The notes under the pieces were generated by a model. That model had not been told where the DNA came from, did no database searches, and saw only the letters and a list, made by a program, of their open reading frames with translations. From positions 146,839 through 210,838 of the forward strand of contig JAILGE010000031.1 of the NCBI GenBank assembly GCA_024697065.1: a stretch of 64,000 nucleotides of DNA, read 5' to 3'. The first letter of the stretch is position 1; every line of letters begins with the position of its first letter. The translations under genes were made by a program, and so were the position numbers. This document shows positions 8,044 to 17,246 of this stretch, piece after piece. Source of the stretch: Lachnospiraceae bacterium. Its GTDB lineage: Bacteria; Bacillota; Clostridia; Lachnospirales; Lachnospiraceae.

Positions 8044-9864
8044 TTACTGCTCGAGGCTCTCGATAAGATCGAGGGAATGTGAATCATTCATCTGTGCGCA
8101 GAGCTCGATGAATTTCTCCAAAGGTACATCACGCATCTGTTTTCCACCACGGATATTGATCGAAACAGTACGGTTTTCTGCTTCTGCATTTCCAAGTACC
8201 AGAACATAGGGATCATGAGCATTTCTGTAATTCTTGATCTTATCCTTCATGTTCTTGTCACTGTAATCAACTTCAAAACGGATGCGGTTCTTTCTGCAGA
8301 TCTCGGCAACTTCTGCAGCATATTCGTTATTCTCAACTCTGATAGGAACGATACCTACCTGCATGGGGCTCATCCAGAAGGGGAAGGAACCCTTGAAGTT
8401 TTCGATGATGATACCGATGAAGCGCTCGAAGGAACCGAAGATCGCACGATGAACCATAACAGGTCTCTTCATGGATCCGTCTGCTGCAACATATTTAAGG
8501 TCGAAATTGAGCGGCAGCTGGAAGTCTAACTGGATAGTACCCATCTGCCATTCACGGCCGATGCAGTCTTTCATCTTAAGGTCGATCTTGGGACCGTAGA
8601 AAGCTCCGTCGCCTTCGTTGATCTCATATCCGCCTTCACCGTAGTGCTTATCCAGAATACCCTTGAGAGCCTTCTCGGCTTCGTTCCAGTCATTGATATC
8701 GCCCATGAAATCTTCCGGACGTGTAGAGAGCTCTGCGATATATGAGAGACCGAATGTGGAGTAGATCTCACCTGCGATCTGCATGATATCATCGATCTCG
8801 CTCTCAATCTGTTCCTGCATGATCAGGTTGTGAGAGTCATCCTGTCTGAATTCCTGAACACGGAGAAGACCGTTTAATTCACCGGATTTCTCTCTTCTGT
8901 GGATAACATCGATCTCGTTAAAACGAAGGGGGAGATCCTTATAGCTGCGCTGTTTGTTCTGGTAAACTTTAATTGCATTGGGGCAGTTCATGGGCTTGGC
9001 GGCAAACATATGATCCTCATCCGTTACATCCACGATCTGTTCAACTGTTCCGCTTCCGTCCGCGTTATCTCTTGCGGGAGGAACGATGAACATGTTCTTT
9101 CTGTAATGATCCCAATGACCTGATGTCTCCCAAAGTGACTTGTTGTTGAGTATGGGTGCTGAAATCTCTGTATAGCCGTGTCTTTCATGCACTTCACGCC
9201 AATAGTCGATAAGAGCATTGTAGAGCTTCCAGCCGCGGGGCAGCCAGTAGGGCATACCGGGAGCTGTTTCATCAAACATAAAGAGATCGAGCTGAGGTCC
9301 AAGCTTCTTGTGGTCGCGTTCCATTGCTTCTTTGATCATTGCAAGATGATCTTTAAGTGCCTTCTTGTCAGGGAAAGCATAGACATATATACGCTGAAGC
9401 TGGTCTCTCTTTTCATCGCCTCTCCAGTAGGAGCCTGACACAGACTTGATCTGGAATGCTGCATTCATAAGAAGCTGTGAATTGTCGACATGAGGTCCTC
9501 TGCAAAGGTCCACAAAGTCATCACCTGTATAATAAACCGTAAGGAGCTCATCTTCGGGCATATCATTGATAAGTTCGACTTTGAACTTCTGATCCTTGAA
9601 AAGTTCAAGAGCGTCGGGTCTGCTTATCTCTTTTCTTGTCCAGTCTTCGCGTCTCTTGATGATCTCGCGCATCTTATCCTCGATAGTCTTGAAATCCTCA
9701 TTTGTGACTGTGCGGGGAAGAGTAAAGTCGTAGTAGAATCCGTCGGCGATCTGGGGCCCGATGGCATACTGAACATTTTCTTTACCGAAGATCTCGATCA
9801 CGGCCTTGGCAAGGATATGTGCGAGAGAGTGTCGGTATACCTCCATTAATTCTTCTTTTTCCAT
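8044..9864 (-). CDS. thrS: Threonyl-tRNA synthetase lacking the N-terminal TGS domain
   Basis: HSLAHILAKA, class II motifs (MNCPNAIKVYQ, FRQDDSHN), anticodon-binding domain; start MEKEELMEVYRHSLAH at 9864. Confidence 0.96.
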   Translation of the reverse strand: MEKEELMEVYRHSLAHILAKAVIEIFGKENVQYAIGPQIADGFYYDFTLPRTVTNEDFKTIEDKMREIIKRREDWTRKEISRPDALELFKDQKFKVELINDMPEDELLTVYYTGDDFVDLCRGPHVDNSQLLMNAAFQIKSVSGSYWRGDEKRDQLQRIYVYAFPDKKALKDHLAMIKEAMERDHKKLGPQLDLFMFDETAPGMPYWLPRGWKLYNALIDYWREVHERHGYTEISAPILNNKSLWETSGHWDHYRKNMFIVPPARDNADGSGTVEQIVDVTDEDHMFAAKPMNCPNAIKVYQNKQRSYKDLPLRFNEIDVIHRREKSGELNGLLRVQEFRQDDSHNLIMQEQIESEIDDIMQIAGEIYSTFGLSYIAELSTRPEDFMGDINDWNEAEKALKGILDKHYGEGGYEINEGDGAFYGPKIDLKMKDCIGREWQMGTIQLDFQLPLNFDLKYVAADGSMKRPVMVHRAIFGSFERFIGIIIENFKGSFPFWMSPMQVGIVPIRVENNEYAAEVAEICRKNRIRFEVDYSDKNMKDKIKNYRNAHDPYVLVLGNAEAENRTVSINIRGGKQMRDVPLEKFIELCAQMNDSHSLDLIESLEQ

Positions 9865-9893
9865 TGATTTGCTCCTTTCGTTTTTGAAAATAA

Positions 9894-10140
9894 AAAATCC
9901 CCTGTATTGCATTAAAGCAATACAGGGGACGCAACTTCTTTGCGCGGTTCCACCCCGGTTGTCGTATCAAACGACCTCTTCATTCTGGCGATAACGGTGC
10001 CTGCCGGGCTTGATTGGAGCCTCTCGGAGCTGGTCTTCGGCTTTGATCCTACAGCCTGCTCTCAGCACTTGCTGCAGGCCTCTCTGAGTATTTACTAAAG
10101 CTTACTCGTCTCTTCACAGATTTATCTTCAGATTTGTTCT
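9894..10140 (-). promoter_or_regulatory. T-box leader for thrS
   Basis: Minus strand has GGTGGAACCGCG (T-box) followed by terminator CCCCTGTATTGC-TTTAAT-GCAATACAGGGG-ATTTTTT; upstream stem I-like AGAGAG/GAGAGCAGG elements and a candidate ACC specifier. Confidence 0.9.
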
Positions 10141-10268
10141 GTATTGTAACGCGGCATATTCTATTTGTAAAGGTGAAAAATAGCCAATAAAAAACCGGAT
10201 GTGATATACTTCATCTGCACATACAACAGCGGATATGTTGCATGTCATTTTAATTAAGGAGGCTTATC

Positions 10269-10502
10269 ATGAATCCAATGGACGCAATGAGAATGGCACA
10301 GGCGTGGTCCACATTCTCTCAGAATCATCCGAAATTTTTACCGTTTATAAGAGCTGTATCTCAGGGAGCTTTGCAGGAAGGATCCGTTGTGGAGCTGGCG
10401 GTAACGCAGCCTGACGGAAAGAAGCTTGAGACCAATCTGAGATTAAGTCAGTCGGATCTTGATCTGATAGCTCAGATAAAAGGGCTTATACCGCCACAGT
10501 AA
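10269..10502 (+). CDS. Small conserved-looking protein, unknown
   Basis: 77 aa ORF with RBS AAGGAGG and a downstream terminator. Confidence 0.65.
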   Translation: MNPMDAMRMAQAWSTFSQNHPKFLPFIRAVSQGALQEGSVVELAVTQPDGKKLETNLRLSQSDLDLIAQIKGLIPPQ

Positions 10503-10521
10503 AAATATCGTGCCTGAAATA

Positions 10522-10547
10522 AAAAAGCTGCACTTTGGCAGCTTTTT
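10522..10547 (+). terminator. Bidirectional terminator
   Basis: AAAAAGCTGC ACTTTG GCAGCTTTTT. Confidence 0.8.
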
Positions 10548-11619
10548 ATTTTGTGGTCATAACGGCATTTTCCGCGTCTTCAAAGGTTGTAATATTGATA
10601 TTTCCGCTTGTTGGTGTCCTGAATATCGGAACATCATTATTGAATTCTCTGAAATAAACATAATCATCGGTGATGCTTATATTCCTGTGAACTCCGAAAC
10701 GGACGACTTCTTCATCGCTTCCGTCCGTGCGTATCCGCATCAGGGCATAGCCTTCGGCATCCGAAGTATCCACAGTCTGAAAATAGATCCAGTCATCATA
10801 AACATTATATGTATCGCAGCGCCTGGATGATATCTCGCGTATGGAATCATCGGATGTATCATATACCTTTATATGATAGTCATCATTGGAATCCAGATAG
10901 TAGATCTTGTTTCCCTCTGCGATAGGAAGGAACATACGCTCAGAGGATACATCCGCTCCGTCGCCGCTTATGGGGTCTATCATCTTAAGGGTTCCTTCTT
11001 TTTGCATCTCGCTGAAGTAGAGGCAGCTCCCCTTAACGCAGCCCACATTTGGATGACCTTCGAATAAAACACTGGGTTCTCCACCGGCTATGGATACCGT
11101 ATTCAATGTGACTAAAGCATTGCCGTCATTTTTGTCCGTAGCTCCGAAGGAAGTATAGATTATGTTATTATCCGCAAGGACCATTCCGTCGCTCGTTGAC
11201 TCGGCGATCATGATATTGTCCTTTTTTTTGCTGTTGACATCCAGCCTGTAAATACCGCGGCCGCGGCGTACATATCCCAGCCCTGCCTGGTCTGATGCCG
11301 CATCGGAATAGAAATAAACATAATTTCCTGCCGCATTGATAAAAGCAGCATTGCCGTTGGCAAGCTTTACGACTTCTCCCGAGGATTTATCAAGGCAATA
11401 GAGCCTGCCTGAGTCATAAGGGTTTGAGAAATAAACACGCCCGTTTTTTTCGCAGAATAATCCGCCGTTATAGAGATTTCCCGCAGTATTTCCCACTGTT
11501 CCGGTTTCGTTTAAAGGGACTTTTTTCTCTCTTCCGCCCAGAATGCGAAGGAGAGTAAGGCCTCCGACGATAAAGACTATTACGCCGATCCCTATGATGG
11601 TTTTGACTGTTTTATTCAT
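10546..11619 (-). CDS. DUF5050-like membrane-anchored protein with repeated YxxS/YYLDS beta-propeller-like segments
   Basis: N-terminal TM (TIIGIGVIVFIVGGLTLL) and repeats such as VYFSNPYDSGRLYCLD, NKIYYLDSNDDYHIKVYD, DDYVYFREF; start MNKTVK at 11619. Confidence 0.7.
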   Translation of the reverse strand: MNKTVKTIIGIGVIVFIVGGLTLLRILGGREKKVPLNETGTVGNTAGNLYNGGLFCEKNGRVYFSNPYDSGRLYCLDKSSGEVVKLANGNAAFINAAGNYVYFYSDAASDQAGLGYVRRGRGIYRLDVNSKKKDNIMIAESTSDGMVLADNNIIYTSFGATDKNDGNALVTLNTVSIAGGEPSVLFEGHPNVGCVKGSCLYFSEMQKEGTLKMIDPISGDGADVSSERMFLPIAEGNKIYYLDSNDDYHIKVYDTSDDSIREISSRRCDTYNVYDDWIYFQTVDTSDAEGYALMRIRTDGSDEEVVRFGVHRNISITDDYVYFREFNNDVPIFRTPTSGNINITTFEDAENAVMTTK

Positions 11620-11713
11620 ACCGGATCCTCCGTTACACAAAACACACCTGTACGCTTTAGCCTACGGTGTGGATAATTCTTATAAGTAAAGTATATCATA
11701 AATTGGGGATCAC

Positions 11714-12247
11714 TCAGCGATCGCTGTATTGTGACAATACCACTTTCCCTGCCCGGAGTGTTGCGGGTACATCGATAATGCGCTGATTGGAACTGCCGCG
11801 AAAGCGCAGCCCGAGACTCTTTTTTTCTAATTCAAATTCACCGTCTACAAGGATATCGATGAGTTCCAGGATTTCGGATGTGAAAGGCGTATAAGCCCTG
11901 GTATATGAAGGATCCGTCAGCTGCTCCCAGGTGTAGCCGGAGTAGATCCAGATACTCTTTCCCGGACATTCGGATCTTATACGTTTGTAAAAGGGTAATA
12001 AAGCCTCCTGATTAAAAGGCTCCATGGGTTCACCGCCGAGCATGGTAAGCCCGCTTATGTATGCGGGCTTAAGGGAATCAATGATGGCATTCTCGACTTC
12101 TTCGTTGAATACCCTGCCGTAGGCAAAGTCCCAGGTCATGGGATTAAAACACTCTTTGCAATGATGCGTACATCCGCTTACAAAGAGGCTGGTGCGGACA
12201 CCGATGCCGTTGGCTATGTCATTGTATTTGATCTCGGCAAAATTCAT
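11714..12247 (-). CDS. nrdG: Anaerobic ribonucleoside-triphosphate reductase activating protein
   Basis: CTHHCKECFN radical SAM motif; adjacent to nrdD. Confidence 0.95.
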   Translation of the reverse strand: MNFAEIKYNDIANGIGVRTSLFVSGCTHHCKECFNPMTWDFAYGRVFNEEVENAIIDSLKPAYISGLTMLGGEPMEPFNQEALLPFYKRIRSECPGKSIWIYSGYTWEQLTDPSYTRAYTPFTSEILELIDILVDGEFELEKKSLGLRFRGSSNQRIIDVPATLRAGKVVLSQYSDR

Positions 12248-14418
12248 TACAGATGAAGTACTCTTTCGTTGATCTCCTGTGTGCGGCCCTGGTTCCAGAA
12301 CTGTGTTCCGATGTATCCGCAGGTACGTCTTGCAACATTCATTTTATCCTGATCGCGGTTGCCGCAGTTGGGGCATTCCCAGACGAGCTTGCCGTCGGAA
12401 TCCTTGACGATCTTGATCTCACCGTCGTATCCGCACTTCTGGCAGAAATCGGATTTGGTATTGAGTTCGGCATACATGATATTGTCATAGATGTATTGCA
12501 TTACCGAAAGCACCGCATCTATATTGTCCATCATATTGGGAACTTCAACATAGCTGATGGCACCGCCGGGAGAGAGAGCCTGGAATTCGGATTCGAATTT
12601 GAGTTTGGTGAAGGCATCTATCTGTTCGGTGACATGTACATGATAGCTGTTGGTAATGTAATTCTTATCGGTAACTCCTTCTATTATGCCAAAGCGCTTC
12701 TGGAGACACTTTGCGAATTTATATGTGGTTGATTCAAGCGGTGTTCCGTAAAGCGAGAAGGAGATATTGGTTTCGGCACGCCACTTCTGGCACTTATCAT
12801 TTAAGAAGTGCATAACCTTAAGGGCGAAATCCTTTCCGTCCGGATCTGTATGACTTACACCCTTCATGAATCTTGTACATTCGCACAGCCCCGCATATCC
12901 AAGGGATATGGTGGAGTAGTTATTGAAGAGGAGCTTGTCAATGGACTCGCCCTTCTTTAAACGTGCGAGAGCACCGAACTGCCAGAGGATGGGCGCAACA
13001 TCGGAAGGCGTTCCCAGCAGACGGTTGTGCCTGCACATGAGGGCGCGCTTGCAGAGTTCTGTGCGCTCCTCCATGATCTGCCAGAATTTTTCCTCATCCT
13101 TGCCGGATGAACATGCAACGTCCACAAGGTTGAGCGTTACAACGCCCTGATTGAAACGACCGTAATATTTATGCTTTCCGTTTTCACCGAGACCTTCGGT
13201 ATCGGGAGTCAGGAAACTGCGGCATCCCATACAGGGATAGACATCGCCGTTTTTATATTCACGCATTTTCTTGGCAGAGATATAATCGGGTACCATGCGC
13301 TTTGCTGTACATTTTGCGGCGAGTTTCGTGAGATACCAGTAGGGGGTTCCCTCGCGGATATTATCTTCGTCAAGAACGTAGATGAGTTTCGGAAAAGCAG
13401 GAGTGATATATACACCCTTTTCGTTTTTGACTCCGAGTATACGCTGCTTGAGCATTTCTTCGATGACCATGGCAAGGTCGTCACGCAGTCTTCCTTCGGG
13501 AACTTCATCAAGATGCATGAATACAGTGATGAAAGGTGCCTGGCCATTGGTGGTCATAAGTGTGATGACCTGATACTGAATAACCTGTACACCTCGCTCG
13601 ATCTCGGATTTAACACGCATCTCGGCGATCTCGTTTATCTGTTCATCGGAAGCGGATACTCCGGCATCTTCAAATTCCTTGCGTACTTCCTTGCGGAATT
13701 TCTGTCTGCTGATATCAACGAAAGGAACGAGGTGTGAGAGCGTGATGCTCTGACCGCCGTACTGTGAGCTTGCTATCTGGGCGATGGACTGTGTGGCAAT
13801 GTTGCAGGCCGTCGAAAAGCTCTTGGGCTTCTCGATCATGGTCTCACTGATAACGGTGCCGTTTTGCAGCATGTCTTCAAGATTTACCAGGCAGCAGTTG
13901 TGCATATGCTGTGCAAAATAATCGGCATCGTGGAAATGGATGATACCGTCTTCGTGGGCTTCCACGATCTCGGGAGGAAGGAGGAATCTTCTGGTGATAT
14001 CCTTGGAAACCTCACCCGCCATATAGTCACGCTGCACGCTGTTGACTGTGGGATTCTTATTGGAATTTTCCTGCTTGACCTCTTCGTTGCTGCATTCAAT
14101 CAGACTCATGATCTGCTGGTCAGTGGTATTTGATTGACGGACGAGAGCATGCTGATAGCGGTAGATGATATATTTTTTGGCAACTTCATTATGACCGGAA
14201 TTCATGATCCCGTTCTCTACCATATCCTGTATCTCCTCAACGCTGGCCGCTCTGGTGAGATTCTTACAGTCGTCAGCAACCTTTGTTGCGATGGCCGAGA
14301 TCTGTTCATCGCTCAGTCTCTTGTCTTCCGATACTTCCAGATTGGCTTTATGTATGGCATTGAGGATCTTGGACAGATCGAATTTTACTTCCTTACCGCT
14401 TCGCTTAATGATATTCAT
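12247..14418 (-). CDS. nrdD: Anaerobic ribonucleoside-triphosphate reductase
   Basis: ATP-cone N-terminus, C-terminal CxxC...CxxC and RTCGYIG glycyl loop; start MNIIKRSGKEVKFDL at 14418. Confidence 0.97.
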   Translation of the reverse strand: MNIIKRSGKEVKFDLSKILNAIHKANLEVSEDKRLSDEQISAIATKVADDCKNLTRAASVEEIQDMVENGIMNSGHNEVAKKYIIYRYQHALVRQSNTTDQQIMSLIECSNEEVKQENSNKNPTVNSVQRDYMAGEVSKDITRRFLLPPEIVEAHEDGIIHFHDADYFAQHMHNCCLVNLEDMLQNGTVISETMIEKPKSFSTACNIATQSIAQIASSQYGGQSITLSHLVPFVDISRQKFRKEVRKEFEDAGVSASDEQINEIAEMRVKSEIERGVQVIQYQVITLMTTNGQAPFITVFMHLDEVPEGRLRDDLAMVIEEMLKQRILGVKNEKGVYITPAFPKLIYVLDEDNIREGTPYWYLTKLAAKCTAKRMVPDYISAKKMREYKNGDVYPCMGCRSFLTPDTEGLGENGKHKYYGRFNQGVVTLNLVDVACSSGKDEEKFWQIMEERTELCKRALMCRHNRLLGTPSDVAPILWQFGALARLKKGESIDKLLFNNYSTISLGYAGLCECTRFMKGVSHTDPDGKDFALKVMHFLNDKCQKWRAETNISFSLYGTPLESTTYKFAKCLQKRFGIIEGVTDKNYITNSYHVHVTEQIDAFTKLKFESEFQALSPGGAISYVEVPNMMDNIDAVLSVMQYIYDNIMYAELNTKSDFCQKCGYDGEIKIVKDSDGKLVWECPNCGNRDQDKMNVARRTCGYIGTQFWNQGRTQEINERVLHL

Positions 14419-14440
14419 GACAAATTGCTCCCCTGATGCA

Positions 14441-14484
14441 ACAATATTATGTACTGTTATAAAAATGCGACCACAAGATATTGT
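14441..14484 (-). promoter_or_regulatory. Tandem NrdR-box-like elements upstream of nrdDG
   Basis: ACAATATTATGT (14441-14452) and ACAAGATATTGT (14473-14484) on the plus strand, 32 bp start to start. Confidence 0.65.
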
Positions 14485-14498
14485 ATGACGCATTGCTT

Positions 14499-14527
14499 AT
14501 ACTATCACTTAGGGAGCCTTTAATCAA
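14499..14527 (-). promoter_or_regulatory. Promoter of nrdDG
   Basis: Minus strand TTGATT -17 nt- TAGTAT just upstream of the NrdR-like boxes. Confidence 0.55.
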
Positions 14528-14754
14528 GGACTATATTCAGAAAGAGAAAGTGTAAGCGCTTTCTTTTTTTCTTTTCGGACAGGAACGGGACACGCAGGGG
14601 GAGGAACCGTATTTTACGGGGGGAAAAAAGATTTTTTCGCAGAAGAAAAAATTGAGACGGGGATGTCGGGGACTGATCTATTATGATATAATTTTATGAA
14701 ATGTGGGAGCATTTTACATGAGTAAAAAACTAATGGATTACGGAGGGCAAAAAA

Positions 14755-15129
14755 ATGAAGGTAATGAAATGTAAAGTATGCGGCAAGGTGGTTATTGTTC
14801 AGAATGATACTCCGAGCGGAATGGTATGCTGCGGGGAGAATATGGTTGAGCTCGTGCCCGGAGAAACGGACGGTGCGGTTGAGAAGCATGTCCCGGTCGT
14901 GAGCGTGAACGGAAACAGGATACATGCCGAAGTGGGAAGCGTAGAGCATCCCATGCTTGAGAATCACTATATAATGTTCATCCTTCTTGAGACCGCGAAA
15001 GGTTATCAGGTAAGAAATCTTAAGCCCGGCGAAAAGCCGGTGGCTGATTTCACTGTAGAAGATGATGATAAGGCTGTGGCGGTTTATGAGTATTGCAATC
15101 TTCACGGCTTTTGGAAGGCTGAAGTCTGA
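14755..15129 (+). CDS. dfx: Desulfoferrodoxin / superoxide reductase
   Basis: MKCKVCGK...GMVCCGE Dx centre; EKHVPVV, HPMLENHYI and EYCNLHGFW SOR centre ligands. Confidence 0.93.
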   Translation: MKVMKCKVCGKVVIVQNDTPSGMVCCGENMVELVPGETDGAVEKHVPVVSVNGNRIHAEVGSVEHPMLENHYIMFILLETAKGYQVRNLKPGEKPVADFTVEDDDKAVAVYEYCNLHGFWKAEV

Positions 15130-15150
15130 GATCGCTCACAGAGATGGTTT

Positions 15151-15179
15151 TTGCATTAAAAGGGGTGCTCTGTTATAAT
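15151..15179 (+). promoter_or_regulatory. Sigma-A-like promoter for the cheC-mrp operon
   Basis: TTGCAT -17 nt- TATAAT. Confidence 0.65.
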
Positions 15180-15241
15180 TTTATAAATCGGGATCCGGGG
15201 CCGGAAGGCTCCGGAAAAAGAGCTTAAGGGGAGATAACCGG

Positions 15242-15910
15242 ATGGACAACGCTGCTGTTGCTGCGAAAGCGGCCATTGAAAAAGCCGGTAAAGCCGGATT
15301 TAACGATATGGAAATGTCTGCGATCGGGGAAGTCGCAAATATAACACTGGGAAATGCCATGACGGCGCTTTCCGTGCTCATTCACGGCGATATTGATATT
15401 TCCACACCCAGAGTATTCATAAAGAATAAGGGTGAGACTGTTGAACAGCTTAAAGAAAAGGCTATCATAACAAGAGTTGATTATGTAAAAGGGCTGGACG
15501 GGTTCAGCGTGTTGTTCCTGGCCGAGGATGATGTCAAGGTCATGACCGATCTGATGATGGGAAGTGACGGACACGGTGCCTTTTTCCAACAGGATATTTC
15601 GGATCTCCATTTGAGTGCCGTGTCCGAATCCATGAACCAGATGATGGGTTCTGCGGCGACGGCAATGGGAATGATGATCAATAAGATAGTTGATATCTCA
15701 ACACCCAGCACGGTGTTTATGGAAGCGGGAGAGTTTATCACGGAAACTTTCCAGAATGACGACCGGTTTGTACAGATCGTATTTGATGTAAAAATGGGCT
15801 CGTTCATCACCACACAGATGATACAGCTCTATCCATTCAGACTGGCTAAGGCTGTTGCGGATCTCTTCATCGTCAAGAAGCAGAATAATGACGGGAAGAA
15901 TCCTTTTTGA
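15242..15910 (+). CDS. CheC/FliY-N-like CheY-P phosphatase, no FliN domain
   Basis: Two copies of SxxxExxN-x22-P: SAIGEVAN...P and SAVSESMN...P. Confidence 0.85.
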   Translation: MDNAAVAAKAAIEKAGKAGFNDMEMSAIGEVANITLGNAMTALSVLIHGDIDISTPRVFIKNKGETVEQLKEKAIITRVDYVKGLDGFSVLFLAEDDVKVMTDLMMGSDGHGAFFQQDISDLHLSAVSESMNQMMGSAATAMGMMINKIVDISTPSTVFMEAGEFITETFQNDDRFVQIVFDVKMGSFITTQMIQLYPFRLAKAVADLFIVKKQNNDGKNPF

Positions 15911-15968
15911 TAAAAAACCGGAGATATACTTTCCCGGTAGTAAATAAAGAAATGAGGATTTAACGGAA

Positions 15969-16808
15969 ATGGCAGACAATTGTAACGGAAACTGCGACGG
16001 ATGCGGAGCTGCAGGTTGTTCCGACAGAAAAGGACCGGGGGTACAGAAGGCAGAACAGAATGAAGCTTCAAATGTAAAGCATGTCATCGCTGTCATAAGC
16101 GGAAAAGGCGGCGTCGGGAAGTCAATGGTCACCGGTCTCCTTGCGGATTCCGCACAGGCAAGAGGTTTAAAGACTGCGATACTCGATGCTGATATCACGG
16201 GACCTTCGATCCCCAGAATGTTCGGCATCAAAGATAAGGCAGGATATGACGGGAAAAATGTTGTTCCTGTCAAAACATCAAACGGAATAGATACCATGAG
16301 TATCAATCTGTTGCTGGATAATGAAACGGATCCGGTATTATGGAGAGGAAGTCTTATTTCCGGCGCTGTTAAGCAGTTCTGGACGGATGTGGCATGGGGC
16401 GATGTAGACTGCATGTTCGTTGATATGCCTCCCGGAACGGGAGATGTTGCCCTTACCGTAATGCAGTCCCTGCCGGTTGAAGGCATAGTTATCGTAACAT
16501 CACCGCAGGAACTGGTGGGGATGATCGTTTCGAAAGCCGTTAAGATGGCTGAGATGATGAATATACCGGTTCTCGGTATCGTTGAAAATCTTTCCTATTT
16601 CAAATGCCCGGATTGCGGCAAGATCCATGAGATTTTCGGAAAGAGCAGTGTGGAATCCGTAGCGGCGGATTTCGGTATCCCCGTGACGGTAAGACTGCCC
16701 ATCGATCCGGAGATGGCCGCTATTTGTGATAAGGGAGAAGCTCAAAAGCTCAGAGTTCAGGATATAGAAGATAAATTTGACGCTTTAACGGAAGAGATAC
16801 TTAAGTAA
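15969..16808 (+). CDS. Mrp/NBP35-family P-loop ATPase (Fe-S carrier) with N-terminal Cys cluster
   Basis: SGKGGVGKS Walker A, FKCPDCGK CxxC, N-terminal CNGNCDGCGAAGC. Confidence 0.93.
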   Translation: MADNCNGNCDGCGAAGCSDRKGPGVQKAEQNEASNVKHVIAVISGKGGVGKSMVTGLLADSAQARGLKTAILDADITGPSIPRMFGIKDKAGYDGKNVVPVKTSNGIDTMSINLLLDNETDPVLWRGSLISGAVKQFWTDVAWGDVDCMFVDMPPGTGDVALTVMQSLPVEGIVIVTSPQELVGMIVSKAVKMAEMMNIPVLGIVENLSYFKCPDCGKIHEIFGKSSVESVAADFGIPVTVRLPIDPEMAAICDKGEAQKLRVQDIEDKFDALTEEILK

Positions 16809-16843
16809 AGAAATGCATAAAGTTGTTTAATCAGGAGGAAACT

Positions 16844-17236
16844 ATGAAGGAAGCTAAAGTAACCATCGGCGCAACAAATATCAAGACATTCAAGTATGAG
16901 AATTCATTTGCGGCAAAGTCCGGGGATCCTTTAAAGATGGCTGTTAAGACTCAGATGGCAGTACGTCTTAATCCCGAAGCACCGACAACCGCCATGGTAC
17001 TTGTGAAGTTTGAAACAAGTGATGAAGAGAAGAAGATCATGGCAATGGAGCTTGAAACGGTTACTCCCGTTTCCGTAAGCACATTTGTTGATAATCTCGA
17101 TGACGTTATCAAGAAGAAGTATTTCCCTCAGATCATGATGGCTGTAAATGAGAAGATCCGTATAGCATCAAGCATCGTGGGACTGAATATACAGACACCT
17201 CCCGTAACCTTTATGTATACGGAAGATGTGGAATAA
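16844..17236 (+). CDS. SecB-like protein (tentative)
   Basis: ~130 aa with beta strands and ...YFPQIMMAVNEKIRIASSIVGLNIQTPPVTF, a SecB-like C-terminal pattern; start MKEAKV at 16844. Confidence 0.5.
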   Translation: MKEAKVTIGATNIKTFKYENSFAAKSGDPLKMAVKTQMAVRLNPEAPTTAMVLVKFETSDEEKKIMAMELETVTPVSVSTFVDNLDDVIKKKYFPQIMMAVNEKIRIASSIVGLNIQTPPVTFMYTEDVE

Positions 17237-17246
17237 ATAATGATCT

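Noticed and set aside
8215-9849. Several plus-strand ORFs antisense to thrS
   Set aside because: Shadow frames of a highly conserved gene
13171-13737. 188-aa plus-strand ORF (and others at 12253, 13864)
   Set aside because: Antisense to nrdD, which is unambiguous; no RBS or family
14530-14640. Plus-strand terminator GAAAGTGTAAGCGCTTTC-T7 upstream of nrdD
   Set aside because: No plus-strand gene upstream uses it; may be incidental or part of the nrdD upstream region, so not called
15698-16486. 262-aa minus-strand ORF
   Set aside because: Antisense to cheC-like and mrp genes that have clear motifs; Ser/Pro/Thr-rich shadow frame
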